Part shown: piece after piece, positions 46,409 to 55,503 of the stretch
How positions within the stretch are numbered: the stretch's first letter is position 1
How the letters are laid out: each line of letters begins with the position of its first letter
Notes under the pieces: model-generated
Database searches by the model: none
What the model was told of the DNA's origin: nothing
What the model saw: only the letters and a program-made list of their open reading frames with translations
Position numbers and translations under genes: made by a program
Source: Leptolinea sp. HRD-7
GTDB taxonomy: Bacteria; Chloroflexota; Anaerolineae; Anaerolineales; Anaerolineaceae
DNA length: 64,000 nt
Assembly (NCBI GenBank): GCA_024363285.1
Contig: AP024710.1
Span: forward strand, 558,001 to 622,000
Direction of reading: 5' to 3'

Positions 46409-46641
46409 TTTTTTCTTTTCTTAATCGCAATAAGATCTTCAATCATTTCCTTATATACATTATCTTGGCGTTGAATTGTTTGTGGGGAAACTAAACCCGG
46501 TGGAATAATAACCAGAACTGATCCTCTTCGCCAATTCTTTCTGGAAGTTTTTTAATAAGCAGTTTTTTTGACCTGTCCGGGGCAAAAAGACACTTTATTC
46601 CATTTAGATGGCACATTTCTTATTGGACCAAACAGCAACAT
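46405..46641 (-). pseudogene. Possible small gene remnant with internal stop
   Basis: On the minus strand a frame from ATG 46641 reads MLLFGPIRNVPSKWNKVSF, meets one in-frame TAA (46552-46554) and continues SVLVIIPPGLVSPQTIQRQ to a TAA at 46405. The second part looks protein-like. It is AT-rich, unlike its neighbours, and slightly overlaps the HD-GYP gene end. No family recognised. It may be a decayed acquired gene or chance. Confidence 0.3.
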
Positions 46642-47038
46642 ACAACAAAATGGAAAGTACAGCCAACTCAGGTTGATTACGGAAGGCTTACTGATTCAAG
46701 GAAGGCAAACATATCCTAAGAATACCGGAGATGATAATTGTTCGTAATGCGAAATAGTCATGAGATGGCGGCATCTTTAACGGGGGCAGATCAGGACGTT
46801 ACCTGTATACACATTTTAAGAATTATCCCTATCTTCTTTTTTATCTCCTATTATGAGAGATTCGCTTTTTTACTATGAGTCCTTTTTTCCGATAGTTCAT
46901 TAAATGTCTTTTTACGAGATTATTGGTACCATATGGAAAAAGTCAACAGCATTCAACCGTATTAATTTAGAACCTAAAGCCATTACAGACATATCCATTA
47001 ATCGGTTAAGATAATAAAAACGATCAGGGATAAAAACC
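46642..47038. other. AT-rich intergenic region, no gene seen
   Basis: About 400 AT-rich bases with stops in all frames at short intervals. AGGGA just before 47039 is the ribosome site of the next gene. With the remnant upstream, the whole 46.4-47.0 kb gap differs in composition from its surroundings. Confidence 0.6.
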
Positions 47039-49093
47039 ATGCACGATTTACCTATTCTGGTGAACATCACTATCGCCCTTGTGGCCGCGTTTATCGGTGG
47101 AGCTACTGCACGCCGGATTGGTTTGCCCCCGATTGTGGGGTACCTTCTGGCCGGCATTCTCATCGGCCCGTTTACACCTGGATTTATTGGTGATGTCGAA
47201 ACCATTCAACAACTTGCTGAATTGGGTGTGATCTTTCTAATGCTTGGGGTCGGGCTTCACTTTTCATTTACAGACCTGTGGAAGGTGCGCGATATTGCTA
47301 TTCCCGGCGCCCTGTTCCAAACAGCCACTGCCACTCTGATCGGGTTCTTTATTACCCGAACCTGGGGATGGTCATTATCCTCCAGTATCCTTTTTGGTCT
47401 GGCTATTTCGGTTGCCAGTACTGTCGTTTTATTACGCGGACTGATGGATAATGCGCTGCTTAATACATCGCACGGGCAGGCAGCTGTTGGTTGGCTGGTG
47501 ATGGAAGATATTCTTTCCGTTCTCATTCTAATAGTCATGCCAATCATCTTCAGCCGAAATACCTTTTCATGGGCATCTCTCGGTTTGACTTTTCTAAAAT
47601 TAGCCGGTTTCGGGTTGTCGATGTTCTTCCTGGGGAATCGAATTATTCCCTGGTTGTTGAACAAGATCGCCCTTACCCGCTCGAGAGAGTTGTTCATACT
47701 GGCTGTTCTGGCCATTAGTCTTGGAACCGCGCTAGGTTCGGCTGCCTTCTTTGGTGTTTCGCTGGCTCTTGGCGCGTTTGTTGCCGGGGCGATCATCAGT
47801 CAGTCTCACCTGAGCCATCAGGTCGGCGCGGATATTCTGCCCTTCAGAGAATCCTTTGCCGTGCTTTTCTTCGTTTCAGTCGGGATGCTGGTAAACCCGC
47901 TTTTTCTCTGGCAGAATCTCTGGCAGGTAATACTGATCTCGCTGCTAATTATTGTTGGAAAATTTGTCATAACATTGCTGCTGGGCACCATTATTCGCCG
48001 TCCCGCAATTACTTTTCTGGTTGTTGCTGTGGGGTTAAGTCAGATCGGGGAGTTTTCCTTTATTCTTGGGCAGGAAGGTTTGAAAATAAACATTCTAAGT
48101 CAGGACCAGTATTCTCTTTTATTGGCTGGTTCTCTGATATCCATTACGGTCAATCCGTTGATGTACCGCCTGATGCCCCGATTGGAACACTGGTTGAGAA
48201 GTATTCCATTCGTCTGGAGACAGCTTGATCGACAAAATATTCAGCCAATTGTGCTTGAAGAAGGCACTGAGGGACATGTAGTGATTGTGGGGTTTGGCCG
48301 GGTAGGAACGCACATGGTCAATGTGTTGGAACGGTTGAATATTCCACAACTGGTCATTGACTCTGACGCACAGCAGATTCAAGAATTAACGCGGCGAAAA
48401 ATCCCGGCGCTATACGGCGATGCCGCGAATTCAGAAATCCTTAATTTTGCGCGGCTTGAAAAAGCCCGGTTGTTGGTTATCACGCTATCGGATGATGCAG
48501 CCTGCGCATCCATTATTTCAACAGCCCATCAAATCAAATCCGATCTGAGCATCATAAGCCGGGTCTCCGCGGTGGAAGATATTGAGTATTTACATTCACT
48601 TGGCGCTCGCGAGGTGATTCAACCCGAGCTTGAGGGAGGGCTGGAGATCATCCGGCATTTACTGCTGGAACTCGATTACCCATTGAATGAGGTGTACCAA
48701 TACACAGAAGCCGTCAGGCAAGATCAATATAACATTGACATTAATTCCATTGAAGAATCACAAACATTGCGTAATCTAATAAACTCCGCCGGAACCATTG
48801 GAATTACCTGGGTAAAAGTGGAGGAACACAGCGAGATCATCGGCCGTTCACTGGCAGAAGCGAATATTCGGGCGCTTACCGGTGCTTCAGTCGTTGCACT
48901 AATGAGAAACAACCACCTGACTCCCAACCCCAAATCCGCCACATTATTTGAAGCCGGTGACCGGGTGGGTTTGATTGGCGAGGCTGACCAGATAGCAGAG
49001 GCTGTCAAAATAATCACAGAGCAATCTGAAACCTTCACAGAATCTGTGGAGGATTGGCCTTTACCGGAAGGGTCCTCAACGGAAAATCCTTGA
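47039..49093 (+). CDS. Kef-type cation/proton antiporter with RCK domain
   Basis: The 684-aa CPA2-family membrane protein has 12-13 TM helices (about 1-390; GLPPIVGYLLAGILIGPFTP, LGAFVAGAIISQSHLS), a TrkA-N/RCK domain with the nucleotide-binding loop HVVIVGFGRVGTHMVNVLER (about 418-437), and a TrkA-C-like tail (about 570-660). It would exchange K+ or Na+ for protons under nucleotide control, as in YbaL/KefB. Its last codons overlap the -35 element of the zur promoter. The ion is not determinable. Confidence 0.92.
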   Translation: MHDLPILVNITIALVAAFIGGATARRIGLPPIVGYLLAGILIGPFTPGFIGDVETIQQLAELGVIFLMLGVGLHFSFTDLWKVRDIAIPGALFQTATATLIGFFITRTWGWSLSSSILFGLAISVASTVVLLRGLMDNALLNTSHGQAAVGWLVMEDILSVLILIVMPIIFSRNTFSWASLGLTFLKLAGFGLSMFFLGNRIIPWLLNKIALTRSRELFILAVLAISLGTALGSAAFFGVSLALGAFVAGAIISQSHLSHQVGADILPFRESFAVLFFVSVGMLVNPLFLWQNLWQVILISLLIIVGKFVITLLLGTIIRRPAITFLVVAVGLSQIGEFSFILGQEGLKINILSQDQYSLLLAGSLISITVNPLMYRLMPRLEHWLRSIPFVWRQLDRQNIQPIVLEEGTEGHVVIVGFGRVGTHMVNVLERLNIPQLVIDSDAQQIQELTRRKIPALYGDAANSEILNFARLEKARLLVITLSDDAACASIISTAHQIKSDLSIISRVSAVEDIEYLHSLGAREVIQPELEGGLEIIRHLLLELDYPLNEVYQYTEAVRQDQYNIDINSIEESQTLRNLINSAGTIGITWVKVEEHSEIIGRSLAEANIRALTGASVVALMRNNHLTPNPKSATLFEAGDRVGLIGEADQIAEAVKIITEQSETFTESVEDWPLPEGSSTENP

Positions 49094-49134
49094 CAATCCA
49101 AACGAGCACTATATAATTGAAAATCAGTTTCAAT
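49090..49134 (+). promoter_or_regulatory. zur promoter with Fur-family box
   Basis: TTGACA (49090-49095) and TATAAT (49112-49117) are 16 bp apart. A perfect inverted repeat ATTGAAA-ATCAG-TTTCAAT (49116-49134) overlaps the -10 edge and start region. Its size and sequence fit a Fur/Zur-type box, suggesting metal-dependent autorepression of the downstream pair. Confidence 0.75.
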
Positions 49135-49148
49135 AAGAGATAGCAAGA

Positions 49149-49586
49149 ATGGAATCACAAAAATCACTGGCGGATAAGTGGATCAAAATGCTGCAGGCAA
49201 GCGGGTACCGTCAGACAGAAGCCCGCAATACGATTGTGGATGTGATCCTCGAAAGCCAGCGAGCTTTGGAACCATTAGAGATCTTTGAAATCGGCCGGAA
49301 ACGCCAGTCGGGACTGGGATTGGTCACGGTGTATCGTACGTTGGAGCGCCTTGAAGCGCTCGGGTTGGTGCAGCGGGTGCACCAACCGGGCGGATGTAAT
49401 ATGTACTTGCGCGCTCCTGTAGGGCACGAGCATCTATTAATATGTACATCCTGTGGCAAAGCGGAATTTTTTAACGGGGATGATCTGGCACCGCTGATGG
49501 ATTATGTGGCCAAACAATCCGGATATTGCATAACAGAACACTGGTTTCAGTTGTTTGGGCAGTGCGCGGATTGTCAGAAGAAATAA
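49149..49586 (+). CDS. Fur-family regulator, probably Zur
   Basis: The 145-aa protein has a winged helix (GYRQTEARNTIVDVILESQR, VTVYRTLERLEALGLVQRVH) and the metal-binding C-terminal half with HEHLLICTSCGK and a final CADCQKK, giving the two CxxC structural zinc pairs. The neighbouring ZnuA-like gene, 38 bp downstream, suggests a zinc (or manganese) sensor rather than an iron sensor; no perR-type evidence is visible. It probably binds the palindrome in its own promoter. Confidence 0.88.
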   Translation: MESQKSLADKWIKMLQASGYRQTEARNTIVDVILESQRALEPLEIFEIGRKRQSGLGLVTVYRTLERLEALGLVQRVHQPGGCNMYLRAPVGHEHLLICTSCGKAEFFNGDDLAPLMDYVAKQSGYCITEHWFQLFGQCADCQKK

Positions 49587-49624
49587 CCATGTATGAAAGT
49601 TAGTAAGTTTTTTTGGAGGTTTTT

Positions 49625-50548
49625 ATGAAAAAGAGTTTCATTATCATAAATACGCTGTTTCTATTATCCAGCCTCATGCTCTCAGCCTGCCGAACTCAAC
49701 CGGCATCAATGTCTGACCGGTTAAAAATTATCGCGGCTGAATCTTTTCTGTCCGATATTGTTAAGAATGTTGCCGGTGACAGAGCTACTGTTGAATCACT
49801 GATGCCCCTTGGAATGGATCCTCACGCCTTTGAGCCAGTGCCCTCAGATGTGGCAAAAATTGCCAACGCCCGGGTCATCATCATTAATGGCGGCGGTATA
49901 GAAGGTTGGCTGGGAAAAATGATTGATAACGCCGGTGGAGAACATCTGGTCATCGAAGCATCAAATGGATTACAAAGCCGTGAAGCCGGAGAAAAAGAAT
50001 TACTTCCTGACGAACCAGGAGGAGACCCACACTTCTGGTTGGATCCGATCAGCGTGATCCATTATGTTGAAAATATACGTGACGGATTGATCAAAGCAGA
50101 TCCGGAAGGTAAAGAGGCATATACGAAAAACGCGGATGTGTACATAGCCAGACTTAAGGAACTCGATGCTACCCTCCGCGAAGAGGCACAAAGCATCCCG
50201 GCAGAAAAACGCCTCATCGTGACCAATCATGAGAGCTTCGGGTACTTCGCTGATCGATATGGTTTCACGATCATTGGCACCATCGTTCCAAGTGTAAGCT
50301 CCGGGGCGTCATCTTCTGCCCAACAATTAGCCCGACTGGTGGACCACATTAAAGAGACAGGCGCCACAGCCATCTTTCTTGAAACCGGGACCAACCCGCA
50401 GCTCGCGGAACAGGTAGCCAAAGAGACCGGCATCAAGGTGGTCACCGATCTGTATACCCACTCTATCACCGGGCCGGATGGAGTAGCCCCAACCTATATC
50501 GATATGATGAAATACAACATGTCGCGTATTATAGAAAATTTGAAATAG
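49625..50548 (+). CDS. Zinc/manganese ABC transporter binding lipoprotein (ZnuA type)
   Basis: The 307-aa cluster 9 (A-I) binding protein is lipid-anchored: signal peptide with lipobox MLSAC. Candidate metal ligands are H67 (GMDPHAFEP), H136 (GGDPHFWLD), H202 (TNHESFGYF) and D275 (VTDLYTHS), the three-His-one-Asp set seen in Zn2+/Mn2+ binders. No long His-rich loop is present. Start 49625 has GGAGG upstream. The permease and ATPase genes expected next (znuB, znuC) are missing: a terminator and unrelated genes follow. Confidence 0.92.
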   Translation: MKKSFIIINTLFLLSSLMLSACRTQPASMSDRLKIIAAESFLSDIVKNVAGDRATVESLMPLGMDPHAFEPVPSDVAKIANARVIIINGGGIEGWLGKMIDNAGGEHLVIEASNGLQSREAGEKELLPDEPGGDPHFWLDPISVIHYVENIRDGLIKADPEGKEAYTKNADVYIARLKELDATLREEAQSIPAEKRLIVTNHESFGYFADRYGFTIIGTIVPSVSSGASSSAQQLARLVDHIKETGATAIFLETGTNPQLAEQVAKETGIKVVTDLYTHSITGPDGVAPTYIDMMKYNMSRIIENLK

Positions 50549-50565
50549 TTGCTGTTCTTAAAAAC

Positions 50566-50593
50566 GAAAAAACCACCCGGCGGGTGGTTTTTT
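50566..50593 (+). terminator. Terminator after znuA-like gene
   Basis: The AACCACCCG / CGGGTGGTT hairpin (50571-50589) is flanked by A and T runs, a classical intrinsic terminator. Confidence 0.9.
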
Positions 50594-50635
50594 CGTATGA
50601 GTATTGTAGAATTGATTTGAGCAAAGGAATATATA

Positions 50636-51448
50636 ATGGAAATCTTTTTACGAATAGGGCTGGTTTTTGTTCTCGTTATTATTCTCATCTGGGCAGGATT
50701 GCAGGTAAAATCAACACCTTTTCCAGCCTATCCGGAAAAGAACGGTGAAATAAAGACCATTCCCCTGCCTGATGGACTCCCCGCTCCGGTGGAGCGTTAT
50801 TACCGGGCCATCTATGGTGACAATATCCCGGTCATCACGTCTGTTGTGATCACCGGGCGGGCGTCACTTCGGCCGGCTGGCCCGTTGATGATGCCGTCCC
50901 GCTTCCGCTTTACCCACGAAGCCGGAAAAAATTACCGCCATTATATTGAAACTACCTTTTTCACCATTCCCTTCATGAAAGTAAATGAACGGTATATCGA
51001 TGGTAAAGGTCGGATGGAACTGCCTTTCGGAACAGACGAGGGAGAAAAACTGGACCAGGCCGCCAACCTCGGCCTGTGGGCAGAGACAGCCTGGTTCCCG
51101 GCTGTATTTCTGACCACTCCCGGTGTACACTGGCTGCCGGTGGATGAAAACACCGCCCAACTGGTGGTCCCCTTCAAAAACACCACCGATACGTTTATCG
51201 TGCGGTTCAACCCTGATACAGGATTTGCCGAGTATTTTGAAGCCATGCGGTATCATGATTCAAAAAGCGCCGGGAAGGTGCTATGGATCAATCACACCGA
51301 ATCAACCAGGCTGGTGGACGGAAAAGTGCAATTCGAAACCGGTTCAGCCACCTGGATGGATGACGGTTTACCCTGGGCGTATTTCACCATGGAAGACATG
51401 GTCATCAATTCGGATGTTTCGGAGTACTTGAGACAAAAAGGATTTTAA
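50636..51448 (+). CDS. Membrane-anchored DUF6544-like protein
   Basis: The 270-aa product has an N-terminal anchor (RIGLVFVLVIILIWAGLQV) and a beta-rich outer domain. Features include LPAPVERYYRAIYGDNIP, GRASLRPAG, WFPAVFLTTPGVHW and RFNPDTGFAEYFEAMRYHD, a pattern I associate with DUF6544/6920 lipocalin-like proteins. The fold suggests binding of a lipophilic ligand, but no function is known. AAAGGA lies before the start. It precedes two paralogous membrane genes on the same strand. Confidence 0.7.
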   Translation: MEIFLRIGLVFVLVIILIWAGLQVKSTPFPAYPEKNGEIKTIPLPDGLPAPVERYYRAIYGDNIPVITSVVITGRASLRPAGPLMMPSRFRFTHEAGKNYRHYIETTFFTIPFMKVNERYIDGKGRMELPFGTDEGEKLDQAANLGLWAETAWFPAVFLTTPGVHWLPVDENTAQLVVPFKNTTDTFIVRFNPDTGFAEYFEAMRYHDSKSAGKVLWINHTESTRLVDGKVQFETGSATWMDDGLPWAYFTMEDMVINSDVSEYLRQKGF

Positions 51449-51506
51449 ATCCACGCCGCCCCAATAACACAGCTATATGGACGGATATTGGACAATTGAG
51501 AAAGAT

Positions 51507-52379
51507 ATGAAAACCAGCAAAGCTTTGGATTATTTGATCCCGTTTTTGATTCTGGTTGGGTTGCTCGTCACCTGTACCGGTCTGTTCTCCAGCGGTGGAC
51601 CCGGCCCTTACACTGTTACCAGCATCCACGGCAAGGAAGTGCGCCTGTACGGGCAGGGCATCTACCAGTTTGACAGCTACTTCCGCGCGCCGATCACCCG
51701 CGGCACGGATGCCGTCACATTGTTTGCGGCGCTTCCCCTGCTTGTGGTGACCTACCTGAAGTACAGAAAAGGATCTCTCAAAGGGGCTTTATTCCTGACG
51801 GGCATCCTCACATATTTTGTTTACAATTCCGCGTCCATGGCGCTGGGGGTGGCGTACAATAATCTGTTCCTGGCGTACGTTATCTATTTCTCACTCAGCT
51901 TTTTCTCGTTCATTCTGGCTTACTTTTCCATAGATTACGATCAGCTACCCTCTCGAATTTTGCCCGAATTCCCGCACCGGGGGGCATCATGGCTATTGTT
52001 CTTTGCCGGCCTTTCGGTTTTTGTGTGGTTAAGTGAAATATTAGGCCCTTTATACCAGGGGATATACCCTCCCAATCTGGATAATTACACGACAGAAATC
52101 ACCTACGTTATCGACCTTGGTTTGATTCCGCCGGCCTGTTATATTGCCGGATTCATGCTCAGAAATAAGAAATCGCACGGGTACGCGTTGACGTTCATGA
52201 TGTTATCCCTGCTGGTAATGATCGGCCTGGTCGTTATCTGCCAGTCGGTGTTTCAGGCTATGGCCGGTATTTATCTGACCATCGGGCAATACATCGGGTT
52301 TTCCGGCACATTCACCATTCTGGGTATTGTTGCCATCCGAATGTTATACCTGATGCAGAAAAACATTTCCGAATCGTGA
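51507..52379 (+). CDS. Polytopic membrane protein, tandem paralogue 1
   Basis: Unnamed family. The 290-aa protein has about eight TM helices. An early helix ends CTGLFSSGGPG, an outer loop carries TVTSIHGKEVRLYGQGIYQF, and later helices contain VYNSASMALGVAYNNLFLAY. The layout and several positions match the product at 52409-53272 and, more distantly, that at 30539-31315. Start 51507 (AGAAAG upstream) is chosen over the upstream in-frame ATG at 51477. It is directly followed by its paralogue. Function unknown. Confidence 0.72.
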   Translation: MKTSKALDYLIPFLILVGLLVTCTGLFSSGGPGPYTVTSIHGKEVRLYGQGIYQFDSYFRAPITRGTDAVTLFAALPLLVVTYLKYRKGSLKGALFLTGILTYFVYNSASMALGVAYNNLFLAYVIYFSLSFFSFILAYFSIDYDQLPSRILPEFPHRGASWLLFFAGLSVFVWLSEILGPLYQGIYPPNLDNYTTEITYVIDLGLIPPACYIAGFMLRNKKSHGYALTFMMLSLLVMIGLVVICQSVFQAMAGIYLTIGQYIGFSGTFTILGIVAIRMLYLMQKNISES

Positions 52380-52408
52380 TTCTATCATTTCTTCCACAGG
52401 AACATTAC

Positions 52409-53272
52409 ATGAAAAATCAAAAATACCTGACGTGGTTGATCGTTCCGATCTTTGTACTCGCGTTATTCGCCGCCTGTATGGGATTGTTCTACCAGTTCCC
52501 CGGAAATTCAATGACGTACAAGACGTTGCGCGGTGAGCAGGTGACGATCAACATGCAGGGGCTGTACTGGTTTGATACCGTCAGCACAGCCGCGCAAATG
52601 CAGGGGAATGACCTGATCACTCTGGTGGTAGGGTTACCGCTGCTGGCCATTTCCACTCTGCTGGCGTTTCGCGGGTCACTTCGCGGGCGGCTGCTGCTCA
52701 CCGGAACGCTGGGCTTCTTCCTTTATACCTATATGTCCATGTCGATGCTGACGGCCTATAACGACCTGTTCCTGGTGTATGTTGTACTGTTCGGACTGAG
52801 CCTGTACGCCTTTATCCTCAGCATGCTTTCCTTTGACCTGAATGACCTGCCTGCCCATTTCTCTGACAAACTGCCGCGCGGTTGGATCGCCGCCCTGATG
52901 TTCACTGTGGGCGCGTTTTTAACGCTGGCCTGGCTGGGACGGATCGTTCCACCGCTACTCACCGGCACAACCCCGGCGCTGGATAACACCACCACACTGG
53001 TCATTCAGGCAATGGACCTGGTGCTGATCGTTCCGCTGGCTGTTCTGGGCGGAATATTACTGCTGAAACGCAGCGCGTGGGGATACCTGCTGTCGTCAGT
53101 TTTCATTCTGAAATCCATCACCATGGGGTTGGGTGTCAGCGCGATGGGTGTGAATATGGCACTACGCGGTGTTCCTGACAGCATAGGAATCCTGATACCG
53201 TTTCTGACGATCACAGCCCTGAATCTGATTGTGGCTTTTATACTTTTACGCAACATCAAAGAGAACGCCTGA
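52409..53272 (+). CDS. Polytopic membrane protein, tandem paralogue 2
   Basis: Unnamed family. The 287-aa protein is built like its neighbour: an early helix (CMGLFYQFPG), a loop with TYKTLRGEQVTINMQGLYWF, then helices with LYTYMSMSMLTAYNDLFLVY, which align to YNSASMALGVAYNNLFLAY in paralogue 1. Start 52409 has AGGA upstream; an in-frame GTG at 52376 overlaps the previous gene. The pair arose by tandem duplication and has diverged well. Function unknown. Confidence 0.72.
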   Translation: MKNQKYLTWLIVPIFVLALFAACMGLFYQFPGNSMTYKTLRGEQVTINMQGLYWFDTVSTAAQMQGNDLITLVVGLPLLAISTLLAFRGSLRGRLLLTGTLGFFLYTYMSMSMLTAYNDLFLVYVVLFGLSLYAFILSMLSFDLNDLPAHFSDKLPRGWIAALMFTVGAFLTLAWLGRIVPPLLTGTTPALDNTTTLVIQAMDLVLIVPLAVLGGILLLKRSAWGYLLSSVFILKSITMGLGVSAMGVNMALRGVPDSIGILIPFLTITALNLIVAFILLRNIKENA

Positions 53273-53307
53273 CATTATGGGCTGTTGCCGTAAATCGAAA
53301 CCGCATT

Positions 53308-54414
53308 ATGGCACACACTGATCATCATATTCAGAGTCCTATCGGGCCCAGGGTGACGATCGACAGCCGCGAGGTGGACTATTTCTGCGGCACCGGTTAC
53401 CTGTGCCTGCAGAGCCACCCGGAGGTGATCCGGGCAGCGGGAGACGTTCTCCAAAAATATGGCCTGTCCACGGCCGCGTCACGCGGGGGCTTCGGCGAAC
53501 ATCCAGTGTACGACGAACTGGAAAAGCAAGCCTGCCGGTATTTTGACACGGAGAAAGCGCTTTTCTTCCCATCCGGTTACATGGGGATGAGCATTCTGCT
53601 TCAAACAGAAACCACAGCCAATGACCACATCTTCATCGATTCCGGCGCGCATTACAGCCTGTGGGATGCCGCGCAGACATCCACGAAGGTCACCACGGTT
53701 TTCCGTCACCGCTCACCGGGTGATCTGGCAGAAAAGATACGCGCTGGACTTCAACCGGGCGAACGCCCGTTGGTGATCAGCGACGCGGTATTTCCGGTTT
53801 CCGGTGAGATCGCTCCCCTGCCGGATTACCTTTCCATCATTGAACCCTATCATGGCCGGATCTTTCTTGATGATGCCCACGGTGCGGGTGTTCTGGGAGA
53901 ACACGGCCGTGGAATCCTTGACCATTACAACCTGATTTCGGAAGATGTAAAGACCAGCGGAACGCTGGCCAAGGCGCTCGGCGGGTACGGTGGGATCATC
54001 ACCGGGCCGGCGGAGTGGATCGACCGGGTGGACCAGAGCTCCGGTGTTGTCACCGGCGCCAGCCCGCTGCCGTTGGTGACCGCTGCCGCTTCGGCGAAAG
54101 CTCTGGAGATCGCACGGACAAATCCAGTCTTACGGGAAACATTACGCGTCAATATCAAAATGGCACGGGATGGTCTGCGTTCCGCCGGATGGGATTTGGA
54201 GGACACACCCGTTCCCATTATCTGCCTGCCATCGCGCAAGAATTTTTCTCCGGGTGTAGTTTGCAGCCGGCTGATTGAACACGGCATCGCCGTTGACCAT
54301 GTGCGCAACTACACCAGCACCCCTGCCGGCGGCGCGCTGCGGGTGGCCGTATGCGCTTTACACAGCGCGGATCAGATTACGCGGCTGGTTGATGCCTTAT
54401 CAGATTCGGCATGA
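53308..54414 (+). CDS. PLP-dependent alpha-oxoamine synthase-like enzyme (BioF/Kbl family)
   Basis: The 368-aa fold-type I PLP enzyme shows SRGGFGEHPVYDELEKQACR, then FLDDAHGAGVLGEHGRG (PLP-binding Asp-Ala-His) and the Schiff-base lysine in SGTLAKALGGYGG. Family members condense an amino acid with an acyl-CoA (BioF, Kbl, serine palmitoyltransferase, ALA synthase). No biotin genes are nearby, so BioF cannot be claimed; sphingolipid-like or secondary metabolism is also possible. Length is slightly below the usual 390-400. Same-strand neighbours do not define a pathway. Confidence 0.87.
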   Translation: MAHTDHHIQSPIGPRVTIDSREVDYFCGTGYLCLQSHPEVIRAAGDVLQKYGLSTAASRGGFGEHPVYDELEKQACRYFDTEKALFFPSGYMGMSILLQTETTANDHIFIDSGAHYSLWDAAQTSTKVTTVFRHRSPGDLAEKIRAGLQPGERPLVISDAVFPVSGEIAPLPDYLSIIEPYHGRIFLDDAHGAGVLGEHGRGILDHYNLISEDVKTSGTLAKALGGYGGIITGPAEWIDRVDQSSGVVTGASPLPLVTAAASAKALEIARTNPVLRETLRVNIKMARDGLRSAGWDLEDTPVPIICLPSRKNFSPGVVCSRLIEHGIAVDHVRNYTSTPAGGALRVAVCALHSADQITRLVDALSDSA

Positions 54415-54447
54415 CTGTGCCGTTCCCACATTACAATTTATAGTGAA

Positions 54448-55503
54448 ATGAAAAATTACTCCAAAATCAAACGTTTTATTATGTTACTTCTCCTGACTAT
54501 TCAGGGTTGTACTGTTTTGCCAACTTCACAACAGGCTATTACTATCCAATCACCAACAGGGGTTTTCGATCTTAACCAGGCCGCCAAAATAGAAACGGAA
54601 ATTGACCGCAATTACCCGAACCTGTACAGCATTCTTATTCAACAGGGCGGAACCATTGTTTACGAAAAGTATTACCGGGGGCATACAGCAGATACTTACA
54701 CGCACGTCTTTTCGGTCACCAAGAGTGTCATGTCCGCGCTGGTGGGTATCGCGTTGGATAAAGGCAAAATCCAGAGCCTTGACCAGCCCATCGCGGATTA
54801 CCTGCCGGAGTATTTCCCTGACCCGGATAAATACAACAAGAAGGAAATCACCATCCGCCACGCGTTGACCATGACCAGCGGGCAGACTCCCACGGATCAG
54901 ACATTGAACCGCTGGATGTCCAGCCCCGACTGGTTTGCCTACACGATCGATCAGCCAAAAGATTTCCCTGCCGGGCAGAAGTTTTCGTACAACACCGGAC
55001 TTACCCACCTTCTATCTGGGGTGATCACCCGGGCCAGCGGCATGAGCACAAAGGATTTCGCCGACCGGTACCTGTTCGGTCCACTGGGCATCACCAACTA
55101 CCGCTGGGAGACCGATCCCAAAGGGTATTACGGCGGCGGCCACCTGTTGTACCTCACCCCGCGCGACATGGCGAAATTCGGTCAGCTTTACCTGCAGAAG
55201 GGAATGTGGAATGACGTACAGGTGGTGCCGCAAGCCTGGGTGGACGAATCCATCCGGTCACAGGTGAAAGTGGACGACATCACATCATACGGGTATCTGT
55301 GGTGGGTTTACAGTACGTATGACAGCAAGAATAAAAAAGCGCTGCCCACCTTTGCCGCACATGGTATGGGCAACCAGCATATCATCGTCATCCCGGAACG
55401 GGACCTGGTGGTCACAATTACCTGTGACCCGGATAGGCTGTCAAAAAACCGCACAGACCCGGCCGTACTGGTGGAGAAATTTATTCTTCCCGCCCTTCCG
55501 TAG
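54448..55503 (+). CDS. Serine hydrolase of the beta-lactamase/esterase family, lipoprotein
   Basis: The 351-aa exported enzyme has a lipobox LTIQGC at the N-terminus. The catalytic SxxK is SVTK (89-92) and the YxN-like block is YNTG (181-184); the third motif region reads AAHGMGNQHI. Members include class C beta-lactamases, esterases and D-aminopeptidases; the genuine substrate is unknown. The TAG stop lies inside the GTAGG end of an inverted-repeat element, so the element may have replaced the original C-terminus or stop codon. Confidence 0.87.
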   Translation: MKNYSKIKRFIMLLLLTIQGCTVLPTSQQAITIQSPTGVFDLNQAAKIETEIDRNYPNLYSILIQQGGTIVYEKYYRGHTADTYTHVFSVTKSVMSALVGIALDKGKIQSLDQPIADYLPEYFPDPDKYNKKEITIRHALTMTSGQTPTDQTLNRWMSSPDWFAYTIDQPKDFPAGQKFSYNTGLTHLLSGVITRASGMSTKDFADRYLFGPLGITNYRWETDPKGYYGGGHLLYLTPRDMAKFGQLYLQKGMWNDVQVVPQAWVDESIRSQVKVDDITSYGYLWWVYSTYDSKNKKALPTFAAHGMGNQHIIVIPERDLVVTITCDPDRLSKNRTDPAVLVEKFILPALP

